DNA of 54,941 nt, from contig DATNQN010000007.1 of the NCBI GenBank assembly GCA_036703985.1, forward strand, positions 1 to 54,941, given 5' to 3'. The notes under the pieces were generated by a model that searched no databases, had not been told where the DNA came from, and saw only the letters and a list, made by a program, of their open reading frames with translations. The position numbers and the translations under genes are program-made. How positions within the stretch are numbered: position 1 is the first letter of the stretch; each line of letters begins with the position of its first letter. The DNA comes from Leptolyngbyaceae cyanobacterium. GTDB taxonomy: Bacteria; Cyanobacteriota; Cyanobacteriia; Cyanobacteriales; Aerosakkonemataceae. This document shows positions 1 to 7,867 of this stretch, one piece after another.

Positions 1-1
1 C

Positions 2-724
2 AAAGAAATCTCCGCCACCTCCCAGCAACTACTCAAAACAATGGATGAAGTAGGCTACACCTCCCAAGCCACCGCATCAGGAGCCGCCGAAAGCCAAAAA
101 GACCTAGCCCACATGGAACAAACCATGCGAATGCTAGCCGGAGCCACAGGCATAATTTCTGCCAAACTAGGCACGATTAGCGAAAAAGCCAACAACATCA
201 ACAGCATCATCACCACCATCACCAAAGTAGCCGACCAAACCAACTTGCTCTCCCTCAACGCTGCCATCGAAGCGGAAAAAGCCGGAGAATACGGCACCGG
301 ATTTGCAGTCGTGGCCAGAGAAATTCGCCGACTAGCCGACCAAACCGCCGTGGCCACCCTGGATATCGAAAATATGGTCAAAGAAATGCAACGAGCGGTA
401 TCGACTGGGGTGATGGAAATGGACAAATTCACCAAAGAAGTAGAAAGGGGAGTGGAAGATGTTAGTAATATCAGCAATAAATTAGAGTCGATTATCGAAC
501 AAGTACAAACTCTGACACCGCGATTCCAACAAGTGAGCGGCAGTATGGAAGCGCAATCCCAAGGAGCGCAGCAAATTTCTCAGGCGATACTGCAATTGAC
601 CGAGGCTTCCTCTCAAACCGTTCAGTCTTTGCGGGAAGTGAATGGGACAATTAGGCAGTTGAATGATGTATCGCAAAATTTGCGCCAGGAGGTTTTGAAG
701 CTAGAACAAATGGTTAATACTTAA
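2..724 (+). CDS. Methyl-accepting chemotaxis protein, C-terminal part (5' truncated)
   Basis: The frame is open from base 2, so this is the 3' end of a longer gene that begins outside the window. What remains is the cytoplasmic signalling rod of a chemoreceptor: a long heptad-rich helix, the conserved hairpin tip ([18 protein letters not shown], then [14 protein letters not shown]), and the returning helix ending in glutamine- and serine-rich heptads. The tip is the part that binds CheA and CheW. The ligand-binding or membrane part is not visible. A cheW-like gene starts 27 bases after the stop, so this receptor most likely feeds the CheA encoded next to it. Confidence 0.93.
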   Translation, partial: KEISATSQQLLKTMDEVGYTSQATASGAAESQKDLAHMEQTMRMLAGATGIISAKLGTISEKANNINSIITTITKVADQTNLLSLNAAIEAEKAGEYGTGFAVVAREIRRLADQTAVATLDIENMVKEMQRAVSTGVMEMDKFTKEVERGVEDVSNISNKLESIIEQVQTLTPRFQQVSGSMEAQSQGAQQISQAILQLTEASSQTVQSLREVNGTIRQLNDVSQNLRQEVLKLEQMVNT

Positions 725-750
725 ACACCTTCTCATAAGGAATTTTACAG

Positions 751-1446
751 ATGGTTGACGATTGTTGGAAGAAAATAGGAGTGGATGGCGATCGCTCTTG
801 CGATCAACTCAAAACCGTAACTCACTGTCGCAATTGTCCCGTTTATTCGGCAGTGGGACGCAGCTTACTAGAACGGGAAGCACCACCCCAGTATCTCCAT
901 GAATGGACGGAAGTACTCTCAAAAACTCAGCCCGATCACGCGAAGGCCCAAGTCAATAGCGCGATCGTTCCCACGGGGCAAAATATATCGGCGATGATTT
1001 TTCGCCTGGGAGGTGAATGGTTAGCTCTACCAGTAAAGTTACTTCAGGAAGTAACTCAACCTTGTTTGATTCATACTCTACCCCACCGCAGCGACGAACT
1101 CTTCCTTGGTTTAGTCAATATTAGAGGGGAAATACTGTTGTGCATTTGCCTTTCCCATTTGCTGGACTTAGACACGAAAAAGGAGTTGCCCCAGCATCTT
1201 AACTCGGTTTCTGTAGCTTCCAAAAGAATGCTAGTAGTTGCTAGCGATGAAGACCGATGGGTATTTACCGTTGATGAAGTCTGTGGAGTTCATCGCTTTG
1301 CCGTGAGTGAATTAAAAAATACCCCAGTAGTAATTTCTAAAGCTACAGAAGCTTATACCAAAGGCGTGGTTCAATGGCAGGGTCATAAGGTTAATTACTT
1401 AGATTCTGATTTATTGTTTTATACACTCAATCGGCGGATTCTATGA
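751..1446 (+). CDS. cheW: CheW-like coupling protein with N-terminal cysteine motif
   Basis: A 231-residue protein with a CheW domain from about residue 75 to the end (SAMIFRLGGEWLALPVKLLQEV, then a GLVNIRGEILLCICL core). The extra N-terminal segment has four cysteines, C5, C17, C26 and C29, in the pattern C-x11-C-x8-C-x2-C, with GDRSC and HCRNCPVYS around them. From memory, this type of extension occurs in CheW proteins of Wsp-like arrays; its function is not known to me, and metal or redox binding is only a guess. CheW bridges receptor tips to CheA. The last four bases overlap the cheA start (ATGA), which implies translational coupling. Confidence 0.93.
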   Translation: MVDDCWKKIGVDGDRSCDQLKTVTHCRNCPVYSAVGRSLLEREAPPQYLHEWTEVLSKTQPDHAKAQVNSAIVPTGQNISAMIFRLGGEWLALPVKLLQEVTQPCLIHTLPHRSDELFLGLVNIRGEILLCICLSHLLDLDTKKELPQHLNSVSVASKRMLVVASDEDRWVFTVDEVCGVHRFAVSELKNTPVVISKATEAYTKGVVQWQGHKVNYLDSDLLFYTLNRRIL

Positions 1447-4400
1447 GCGGCAATTTTTCCATATTCGATCTATTCCGAGTCGAAGTCGAGCAACAAGCAA
1501 ATAACCTCAATAACGGGTTATTAGCTTTAGAAACTCAACCTGAATCTACTCAAATATTAGAATCTCTGATGAGGGCTTGCCATTCAATTAAAGGGGCTGC
1601 CCATATTTCAGATATCGATGCAGGTGTCAACCTAGCACAAGTCATGGAAGACACCTTTGCTAACGCACAAAAACAAAACATTACTTTAAATCGCGATCGA
1701 ATTGAAGTGCTATTGGCAGGAGTTAATTTGCTTCTGAGCATGAGTCAACAAAAAGAAGCAGATTTAGAAAGTTGGCTTTCAGAACAGGAAGAAGAAATAG
1801 AAGCAATTCAAAACAGCATCGTTTCGGTGTTAACACCGGGAGCAATCTCTCCCGGTAAAAAGAAAACCGCCAAAGCAGGCAAAACTCAGAGCAAAGAAAC
1901 TCGGCAGCCGGAAAGCAACCAGAGCGATCGAGTTGCATCTTCTCGTAAAGATGGCAAAAAACCCGAGGAAAAGAGTAAGCCAGAGACGATCGCGATTACG
2001 GCTGCTCCGGTTGAGGTGATAAACGACGAACCAGAACTGGAAGAAGAGTCGGAAGCAGAGGTAGCAGCAGAGTCCGCAGCAGAGATTCCAGCGCCTTCAG
2101 CCGCCACCGAGGTAAGTATGGATGGGGCTTCTATGTTGGATTTATTCCGCTTGGAAGTGGAAGCTCAGGCAGTAATTTTAAACGACGGTTTGTTAGCTCT
2201 GGAATCCCAACCTCAGTCTGCAAAAGTGTTGGAGTCATTAATGCGGGCGGCTCACTCGGTGAAAGGTGCGGCGAGGATCGTAGCGATCGATGCCGCAGTT
2301 CATCTAGCCCACGTCATGGAAGACTGCTTTGTGGCGGCGCAAAACCAAAAGATTACTTTAGGGGCAGATGATGTAGATATTTTGCTGCACGGAGTCGATT
2401 TGCTCAGCAGTATCAGCAAACTGGAACCGAACGAACTGAAAATTTGGTTGTCGCAAAACAACGAGGAAATTCAAACCACAAAGCAACAAATCAGCGCTAT
2501 CCTCGATCCCAGTGCTGCCCCTGCACCAACCAAGGCAAAAACCGCACCAGAAGCTAAACCAGCAGAAAAAGAAATTGCCCCAGTCGAATCGTCGATCGTT
2601 TCATCTGCCAGCGAAGCAAAACAGGCGATCGTCAAGCAAACAACAACCCTCACTAAAGGCACATCCAATAAACTGGATGCTGCTAAAGATCCAGCAGCAA
2701 ACGCAGCTGCCAATAGCGATCGCGTAGTCCGAGTGAGTGCAGAAAATTTGAATCGCATCATGGGATTAGCGGGCGAATCCCTGATCGAGGCAAATTGGTT
2801 GCAACCATTTGCAGATTCCCTCAGCGTTTTGAAAAAACGCCAGCTGGAATTGTCGAAGATGCTCGAAGAGTTACAAGAAAGCCTTTCCCTAACTCAGAAC
2901 AATCAAAAAAGTCAGTCCTCTTTAGACTCGGTAAGACAAAAAGAGCGAGAATGCCGGGAAATGTTGAACGAACGAATTAACGAACTGGAATTATACGTTC
3001 GTCGGACTGGCAATCTTTCCGATCGCCTTTATCGAGAAGTGATCGCTTCCCATATGCGTCCCTTCGATGACGGAGTGCAAGGTTTCCCCCGCATGATCAG
3101 GGACCTCGCTCGCAAATTAGGCAAGCAAGTCAAGCTAGAAATTCTCGGCAAAGCTACCCCAGTCGATCGAGATATTCTCAAGAAATTAGAAGCACCCCTC
3201 ACCCACATTCTGCGGAACTCCGTCGATCACGGTTTAGAAATGCCAGAAGAACGTTTAGCTGCTGGCAAACCTCCAGAAGGAACGGTACGGCTAGAAGCCG
3301 TCCATCGCGGTGGAATGTTATCGATTACCATTTCCGACGATGGCAAAGGCATCGATTTAGAACGCTTGCGCCAGAAAGTAATTACCAAAAGTTTGGCAAC
3401 TCCAGAAGTCGCTGCCCAGCTAACTGATAGCGAGTTAATCGAATTTCTATTCTTACCGGGATTTTCCACAGCTAAACAAGTGACGGAAATTTCCGGACGG
3501 GGGGTTGGTTTAGATATTGCCAGAAGTATGGCGCAAGAAGTTGGCGGAACGGTTCGCGCCAGTTCTCAATTCGGCAAAGGAACTAATTTTCATTTCCAAT
3601 TGCCTCTCACTTTATCGGTCGTTCGTACTTTGTTAGTAGAAATATCAGGCGAACCTTATGCCTTCCCGCTAGCAAGAATCGAACAAATCGTGATGGTAAA
3701 TAAAGATGATATTTACTCGATGGAAAACCGCCAATATTTTACGATGGACAATCGAAATATTGGTTTGGTACCGGCTTATCAAGTTTTGGAATTGAAAGAA
3801 TCCTTACCCAAGTTCGAGGCATATCCGGTAGTAGTGATCAGCGAACAATCAGATTACTACGGTTTGGTAGTCGATCGCTTTTTGGGAGAACACGATTTAG
3901 TTGTCAGACCCTTAGACCCTCGGTTAGGCAAAGTGCAAGACCTCAGTGCGGCGGCATTGATGGGAGATGGCACTCCGATCCTGATCGTCGATGTTTCCGA
4001 TTTAGTCCATTCGGTCGATAATCTACTCAATCAAGGCAATTTGAGACGGTTGGCTAATGACGGGCAAGCTACCGTAGAAGACCGCCGCAAGAAAATTCTG
4101 GTGGTTGACGATTCGATTACCGTGCGAGAAATGGAACGGAAGTTGCTACAAAATAAAGGTTACTTAGTAGATGTGGCCGTCAATGGGTTAGAAGGTTGGT
4201 ATACGGTTTCCAGCAACGACTACGACCTGGTAGTTAGCGATATCGATATGCCTCGCATGAATGGATTCGAGCTAGTTAGTAAAATTAAAAATCATCCAAA
4301 ATTACGTTCGGTTCCGGTCATTATCGTTTCTTATAAAGACAGAGAAGAAGATAGAATGCAGGGTTTGGAAGCGGGAGCAGATTACTACTTAACAAAAGCA

Positions 4401-4454
4401 AGTTTTCATGATAATACATTCTTAAAAGCCGTGGTCGATTTGATAGGTGAGTAA
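1443..4454 (+). CDS. cheA: Hybrid CheA histidine kinase with two Hpt domains and a C-terminal receiver
   Basis: A 1003-residue chemosensory kinase. Hpt domain 1 covers about residues 5-125 with phospho-acceptor His47 (RACHSIKGAA). Hpt domain 2 covers about 228-350 with His271 (RAAHSVKGAA). The two are clearly duplicates. Proline/alanine/lysine-rich linkers separate them. Then come the dimerisation helices (about 430-530), the HATPase with N box (HILRNSVDHGLE), DDGKGID and GRGVGLD, the CheW-like regulatory domain, and a receiver (about 883-1003) with the DD pair, Asp933 (VVSDIDMPRMNG) and the conserved Lys. The fused receiver is typical of arrays that control pili, biofilm or development rather than flagella. 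It overlaps cheW by four bases. The receiver may act as a phosphate sink or as an output. Confidence 0.96.
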   Translation: MSGNFSIFDLFRVEVEQQANNLNNGLLALETQPESTQILESLMRACHSIKGAAHISDIDAGVNLAQVMEDTFANAQKQNITLNRDRIEVLLAGVNLLLSMSQQKEADLESWLSEQEEEIEAIQNSIVSVLTPGAISPGKKKTAKAGKTQSKETRQPESNQSDRVASSRKDGKKPEEKSKPETIAITAAPVEVINDEPELEEESEAEVAAESAAEIPAPSAATEVSMDGASMLDLFRLEVEAQAVILNDGLLALESQPQSAKVLESLMRAAHSVKGAARIVAIDAAVHLAHVMEDCFVAAQNQKITLGADDVDILLHGVDLLSSISKLEPNELKIWLSQNNEEIQTTKQQISAILDPSAAPAPTKAKTAPEAKPAEKEIAPVESSIVSSASEAKQAIVKQTTTLTKGTSNKLDAAKDPAANAAANSDRVVRVSAENLNRIMGLAGESLIEANWLQPFADSLSVLKKRQLELSKMLEELQESLSLTQNNQKSQSSLDSVRQKERECREMLNERINELELYVRRTGNLSDRLYREVIASHMRPFDDGVQGFPRMIRDLARKLGKQVKLEILGKATPVDRDILKKLEAPLTHILRNSVDHGLEMPEERLAAGKPPEGTVRLEAVHRGGMLSITISDDGKGIDLERLRQKVITKSLATPEVAAQLTDSELIEFLFLPGFSTAKQVTEISGRGVGLDIARSMAQEVGGTVRASSQFGKGTNFHFQLPLTLSVVRTLLVEISGEPYAFPLARIEQIVMVNKDDIYSMENRQYFTMDNRNIGLVPAYQVLELKESLPKFEAYPVVVISEQSDYYGLVVDRFLGEHDLVVRPLDPRLGKVQDLSAAALMGDGTPILIVDVSDLVHSVDNLLNQGNLRRLANDGQATVEDRRKKILVVDDSITVREMERKLLQNKGYLVDVAVNGLEGWYTVSSNDYDLVVSDIDMPRMNGFELVSKIKNHPKLRSVPVIIVSYKDREEDRMQGLEAGADYYLTKASFHDNTFLKAVVDLIGE

Positions 4455-4670
4455 AATTGGCAAAATGATTTGTTGTTTAATAAATAATGAGTTTTGCCCA
4501 GCAAAAATTACGAATAAAACTTTCGTTTGAATAGGTAATTGGTAGTGGGTATTGGGTAGTAGAATTCGGTTCGATTACCTATTACCCATTCTTCATTAAC
4601 GGTACCTGGTGGGGGATAGAGTGAGGGGGTGAAGGGGTGAAGAAGAGAACATAATACATAATATTGATTA

Positions 4671-4735
4671 TTTTTTCCTTTTCCCTTTCCCTTTCCCTTT
4701 CCCCCTGCCCCCTGCCTCCTTTCCCCTCTTTTCCC
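4671..4735 (+). repeat. Polypyrimidine short tandem repeat in the cheA-cheB gap
   Basis: Between cheA and cheB lie 289 bases without a gene. The first part has degenerate copies of short GGTAATTGGTAGTGGG-like units around 4535-4595 and G-rich words (4611-4641). The last part is an almost pure C/T run built from TTCCC/CCTTT units, ending nine bases before the cheB start. It leaves no recognisable ribosome-binding site. Repeats of this kind are common between genes of filamentous cyanobacteria. Confidence 0.8.
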
Positions 4736-4743
4736 ACACAGCA

Positions 4744-5778
4744 ATGAGAATCGCAATTGTTAATGATATGGTGATGGCAGTAGAGACGCTGCGGCGTGTC
4801 TTGATGAGCGTGCCAGAGTATGAAGTCGCTTGGATCGCGATGGATGGTGCAGAAGCGGTGAATAAATGTGCCAAAGATACCCCCGATTTGATTTTGATGG
4901 ATTTGATCATGCCGGTAATGGATGGGGCACAGGCAACTCGCGAGATCATGCAAAACTCTCCCTGCGCTATTTTGGTGGTAACGGCTAGCGTTGACAAAAA
5001 TGCTTCTAAAGTGTTTGAAGCGATGGGATATGGAGCTTTGGATGCAGTCAGGACGCCTGTTTTGGGAGCGAATGGCAATCCGGAAGCGGCACAAGCAGTA
5101 CTCTCCAAAATCGTGACGATCGCGAAATTGATCGGCAAATCTACCTTAACTTCCAAAGCCAAACTCAACACGCCAACTTCGTTAAATATTTCCATTACCC
5201 CATCTCAAACACCACCCTTGGTGCTGATCGGATCTTCTACCGGGGGGCCAAATGCACTGGCGGCAATTCTATCTAAATTACCGGCTAATTTGGGTGCGGC
5301 GATCGCGATCGTTCAACACGTAGATGTTCAGTTTGCTTCTGGTTTGGTGGAATGGTTAAATCGGCAAACTCCCCTTACCGTAGAGGTAGCATCGCGCGGA
5401 AGTCGTCTGGAAGCGGGAAAAGTAGTCGTGGCGGGGACAAACGATCACCTGTGCTTGCAAGCCAGTTTGACGTTAACTTATATTCCAGAACCGATCGATT
5501 ATCCCTATCGTCCTTCCGTTGATGTATTTTTTAAAAGCGTAGCCCAACATTGGAGCCGGAAGGGAACGGCTGTATTATTGACTGGTATGGGTAGAGATGG
5601 GGCGGAAGGGTTAAATGTGTTGCGCCAGAAAGGATGGCATACGATCGCCCAAGATAAAGCAACTAGCGTCGTCTATGGAATGCCAAAAGCTGCGGTGGAA
5701 ATGGGTGCGGCAGTAGAAGTGTTACCTTTACCAGAAATCGCACCTGCTATTACCCGCGCGATCGCGATCGGGCGTTAA
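4744..5778 (+). CDS. cheB: CheB protein-glutamate methylesterase
   Basis: A 344-residue protein: receiver domain (about 1-125, acceptor Asp53 in [13 protein letters not shown]) followed by a methylesterase domain (about 155-344). The catalytic triad is visible: Ser165 in GSSTGGP, His192 in VQHVD and Asp285 in GMGRDGAEG. The family removes methyl groups from receptor glutamates (and deamidates glutamines) for adaptation and is activated by CheA. No CheR is in the window; it may lie upstream. The gene is in the same direction as cheA, but the pyrimidine repeat separates the two, and the ATG has no clear Shine-Dalgarno sequence, so its translation may be weak. Confidence 0.95.
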   Translation: MRIAIVNDMVMAVETLRRVLMSVPEYEVAWIAMDGAEAVNKCAKDTPDLILMDLIMPVMDGAQATREIMQNSPCAILVVTASVDKNASKVFEAMGYGALDAVRTPVLGANGNPEAAQAVLSKIVTIAKLIGKSTLTSKAKLNTPTSLNISITPSQTPPLVLIGSSTGGPNALAAILSKLPANLGAAIAIVQHVDVQFASGLVEWLNRQTPLTVEVASRGSRLEAGKVVVAGTNDHLCLQASLTLTYIPEPIDYPYRPSVDVFFKSVAQHWSRKGTAVLLTGMGRDGAEGLNVLRQKGWHTIAQDKATSVVYGMPKAAVEMGAAVEVLPLPEIAPAITRAIAIGR

Positions 5779-5828
5779 CTTTTCTTTTATTATCTGGTTT
5801 TAGTTTCCCAAACAAGTAAGTAAAAGCC

Positions 5829-7154
5829 GTGATACAAGATCCCATTACAGTTTTGTTGATCGACGATCAGCCGATGATTGGCGAAGCCGTTCGCCGAATG
5901 TTAGTACCAGAAAAAGATATTACTTTTCATTACTGTAGCGACCCTACCAAAGCTCTGAAAGTTGCTAAATCATGTCAGCCGACCATCATCTTACAAGACC
6001 TAGTAATGCCAGAGATGGATGGGCTATTATTAGTACGTTTTTTGAGAGCAAACAACGCCGTTACGAAAGACGTTCCCCTGATCGTTCTTTCTAGTAAAGA
6101 AGAACCGGTAATTAAAGCAAAAGCTTTTGAATTAGGCGCGAACGATTATATAGTTAAACTACCAGACAAAGCCGAATTGATCGCCCGTATCCGCTATCAC
6201 TCTAAAGCATACGCCAACTTTCTCAAGCGTCAGGAAGCAGAAGCAATCCTGCAAGCAGAAAACCTCCGGATGGCTAAAGAATTGGATATGTTGCGTCAAA
6301 TGCAACAAATGATCCTTCCTACGGCAGAAGAACTAGAAGCGATCGAAGGGTTGGAAATTGCCGGCTTTATGGAACCTGCTGATGAAGTGGGCGGCGATTA
6401 CTATGACGTTCTCTACACTGATGGAATCGTTACAATTGGGATCGGTGACGTAACCGGACACGGGCTGGAAAGCGGCATTCTAATGGTAATGACTCAAACC
6501 GCAGTCCGAACTCTCAAAGAAATTCGAGAACTCGATCCAGTTAAATTTTTAGATGCGCTCAACCGGACTATTTATAAAAATGTCCGGCGCATGAATTCTC
6601 AAAAAAACTTGACCTTGGTTATTTTGACTTATACATCTGGAAAAGTCAGTATTAGCGGTCAACATGAAGAAACGATCGTAGTGCGAAATGGCGGTTATGT
6701 CGAGCGCATCAATACTATGGATTTAGGATTTCCCATCGGTTTGGATGAAGAAATTACCGATTTCATCAATCATACCAGTGTCAAATTAAATCCCGGAGAT
6801 GGCATAGTACTCTATACCGATGGAATTCCGGAAGCATATAACATCGAAAAAGAACAGTATGGAATTGAAAGATTATGCGAAGTAGCCAGCCAAAACTGGG
6901 ATGGTTCTGCTGAAGAAATTAAGCAAGCAATTGTCGATGATGTAAAAGAGTTTATCGGCGAACAAAAGGTTTTCGATGACATTACTTTAGTTGTTTTGAA
7001 ACAAAAACCAGGTTTTGAAGAAGAAGAGGAAGAAATTGAAGAAGAAGAGCTACTTGAAGAAGAGTTGATTGAAGAAGAAGAAGAACCTGAACCACCTCGT
7101 AAAATTCCAGAAAAAGCCCAAGAAAAGAAAAGGTTCCCCTTTTTCCGTAAGTGA
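5829..7154 (+). CDS. Response regulator with PP2C-type (RsbU-like) serine phosphatase output
   Basis: A 441-residue protein starting at GTG. The receiver domain is at about 6-125, with acceptor Asp57 (ILQDLVMPEMDG) and Lys110. A short coiled coil (about 130-165) joins it to a PPM/SpoIIE phosphatase domain (about 175-390) with metal ligands in EVGGDYYD (Asp190) and IGDVTGHG (Asp207). Such proteins dephosphorylate a STAS-domain antagonist when the receiver is phosphorylated. A STAS gene lies 232 bases downstream and a chemosensory operon lies upstream, so a CheA-to-phosphatase-to-STAS route is a reasonable inference. The tail from about residue 394 is extremely rich in Glu, then turns basic (EKKRFPFFRK), which is unusual. 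Confidence 0.93.
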   Translation: MIQDPITVLLIDDQPMIGEAVRRMLVPEKDITFHYCSDPTKALKVAKSCQPTIILQDLVMPEMDGLLLVRFLRANNAVTKDVPLIVLSSKEEPVIKAKAFELGANDYIVKLPDKAELIARIRYHSKAYANFLKRQEAEAILQAENLRMAKELDMLRQMQQMILPTAEELEAIEGLEIAGFMEPADEVGGDYYDVLYTDGIVTIGIGDVTGHGLESGILMVMTQTAVRTLKEIRELDPVKFLDALNRTIYKNVRRMNSQKNLTLVILTYTSGKVSISGQHEETIVVRNGGYVERINTMDLGFPIGLDEEITDFINHTSVKLNPGDGIVLYTDGIPEAYNIEKEQYGIERLCEVASQNWDGSAEEIKQAIVDDVKEFIGEQKVFDDITLVVLKQKPGFEEEEEEIEEEELLEEELIEEEEEPEPPRKIPEKAQEKKRFPFFRK

Positions 7155-7386
7155 AATGGCTATCGCAGCTAGTCGCCATCATTAACGATCGCAAATAAAG
7201 ACAAATTTGAGAAGCAAACTTAAGTGTAGGAGAGGGTAAATATTTTGATTTTATCTTAGTTTAAAACATGGCAGAGCGAGCAAATAAACCTAAAATTCAA
7301 AATATCAAAACAAAAATTGATAGACTTGACTTGTTGTATCATTTTTATTTAGGCAAGTATTTGCAGAAGTTAAGGAGAAGCAAGCG

Positions 7387-7740
7387 ATGGCTAATCAAGA
7401 AGTAAAAACTGATGATTATCACGTTCAATACGATCCGGCATCATCAACAGTTTATTTTAAAGGAGAAATTGCATTAGGAGGTCCGAAAGATTACGCTCCG
7501 ATAGTGAAGTTGCTAGATACGGCAGCCGATTCAAATTCACCAACCATCGCCTTAAACCTGAAAGCACTAAAATTTTTGAACAGTTCCGGTATCAGTATGC
7601 TGTCTAAATTCGTATTGGGAATGCGAAAAAAGAAAGGCGTCCAATTGATAGTTTTAGGTTCGACGAAAGTTCCTTGGCAAGCTAAATCTTTGAAAAATTT
7701 AGAACGGCTACTTCCCGGTTTAAAACTAGTAATAGAATAA
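7387..7740 (+). CDS. STAS-domain protein (anti-sigma-factor-antagonist type)
   Basis: A 117-residue protein, preceded by a strong ribosome-binding site (AAGGAGA). It has the STAS pattern: a beta strand with an ALNL segment, then FLNSSGISML, whose Ser66/Ser67 sit where SpoIIAA-type proteins are phosphorylated, then an amphipathic helix (MRKKKGVQLIVLG) and a final strand. The usual Asp before the two serines is Asn65. Family members are switched by a serine kinase and a PP2C phosphatase; the phosphatase is the upstream gene. No serine kinase of the RsbW type is found in the window, so the partner kinase must be elsewhere. Confidence 0.85.
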   Translation: MANQEVKTDDYHVQYDPASSTVYFKGEIALGGPKDYAPIVKLLDTAADSNSPTIALNLKALKFLNSSGISMLSKFVLGMRKKKGVQLIVLGSTKVPWQAKSLKNLERLLPGLKLVIE

Positions 7741-7867
7741 TCGCAAAGGAGCGAATAAACGTTATCAAAAACTTACTAATCGGTGATTTATTAGGTAACG
7801 ATCGCTCCCCATTACCAACCAGATTATTTCTTTACCTGCCCACCAAAATTTTAGGCGATTAATTTCT

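Noticed and set aside
4582-5094. Open frame of 170 codons on the minus strand across the cheA-cheB gap
   Set aside because: It overlaps the well-supported cheB on the other strand, and its C-terminus is a translation of the pyrimidine repeat (REREREKEK).
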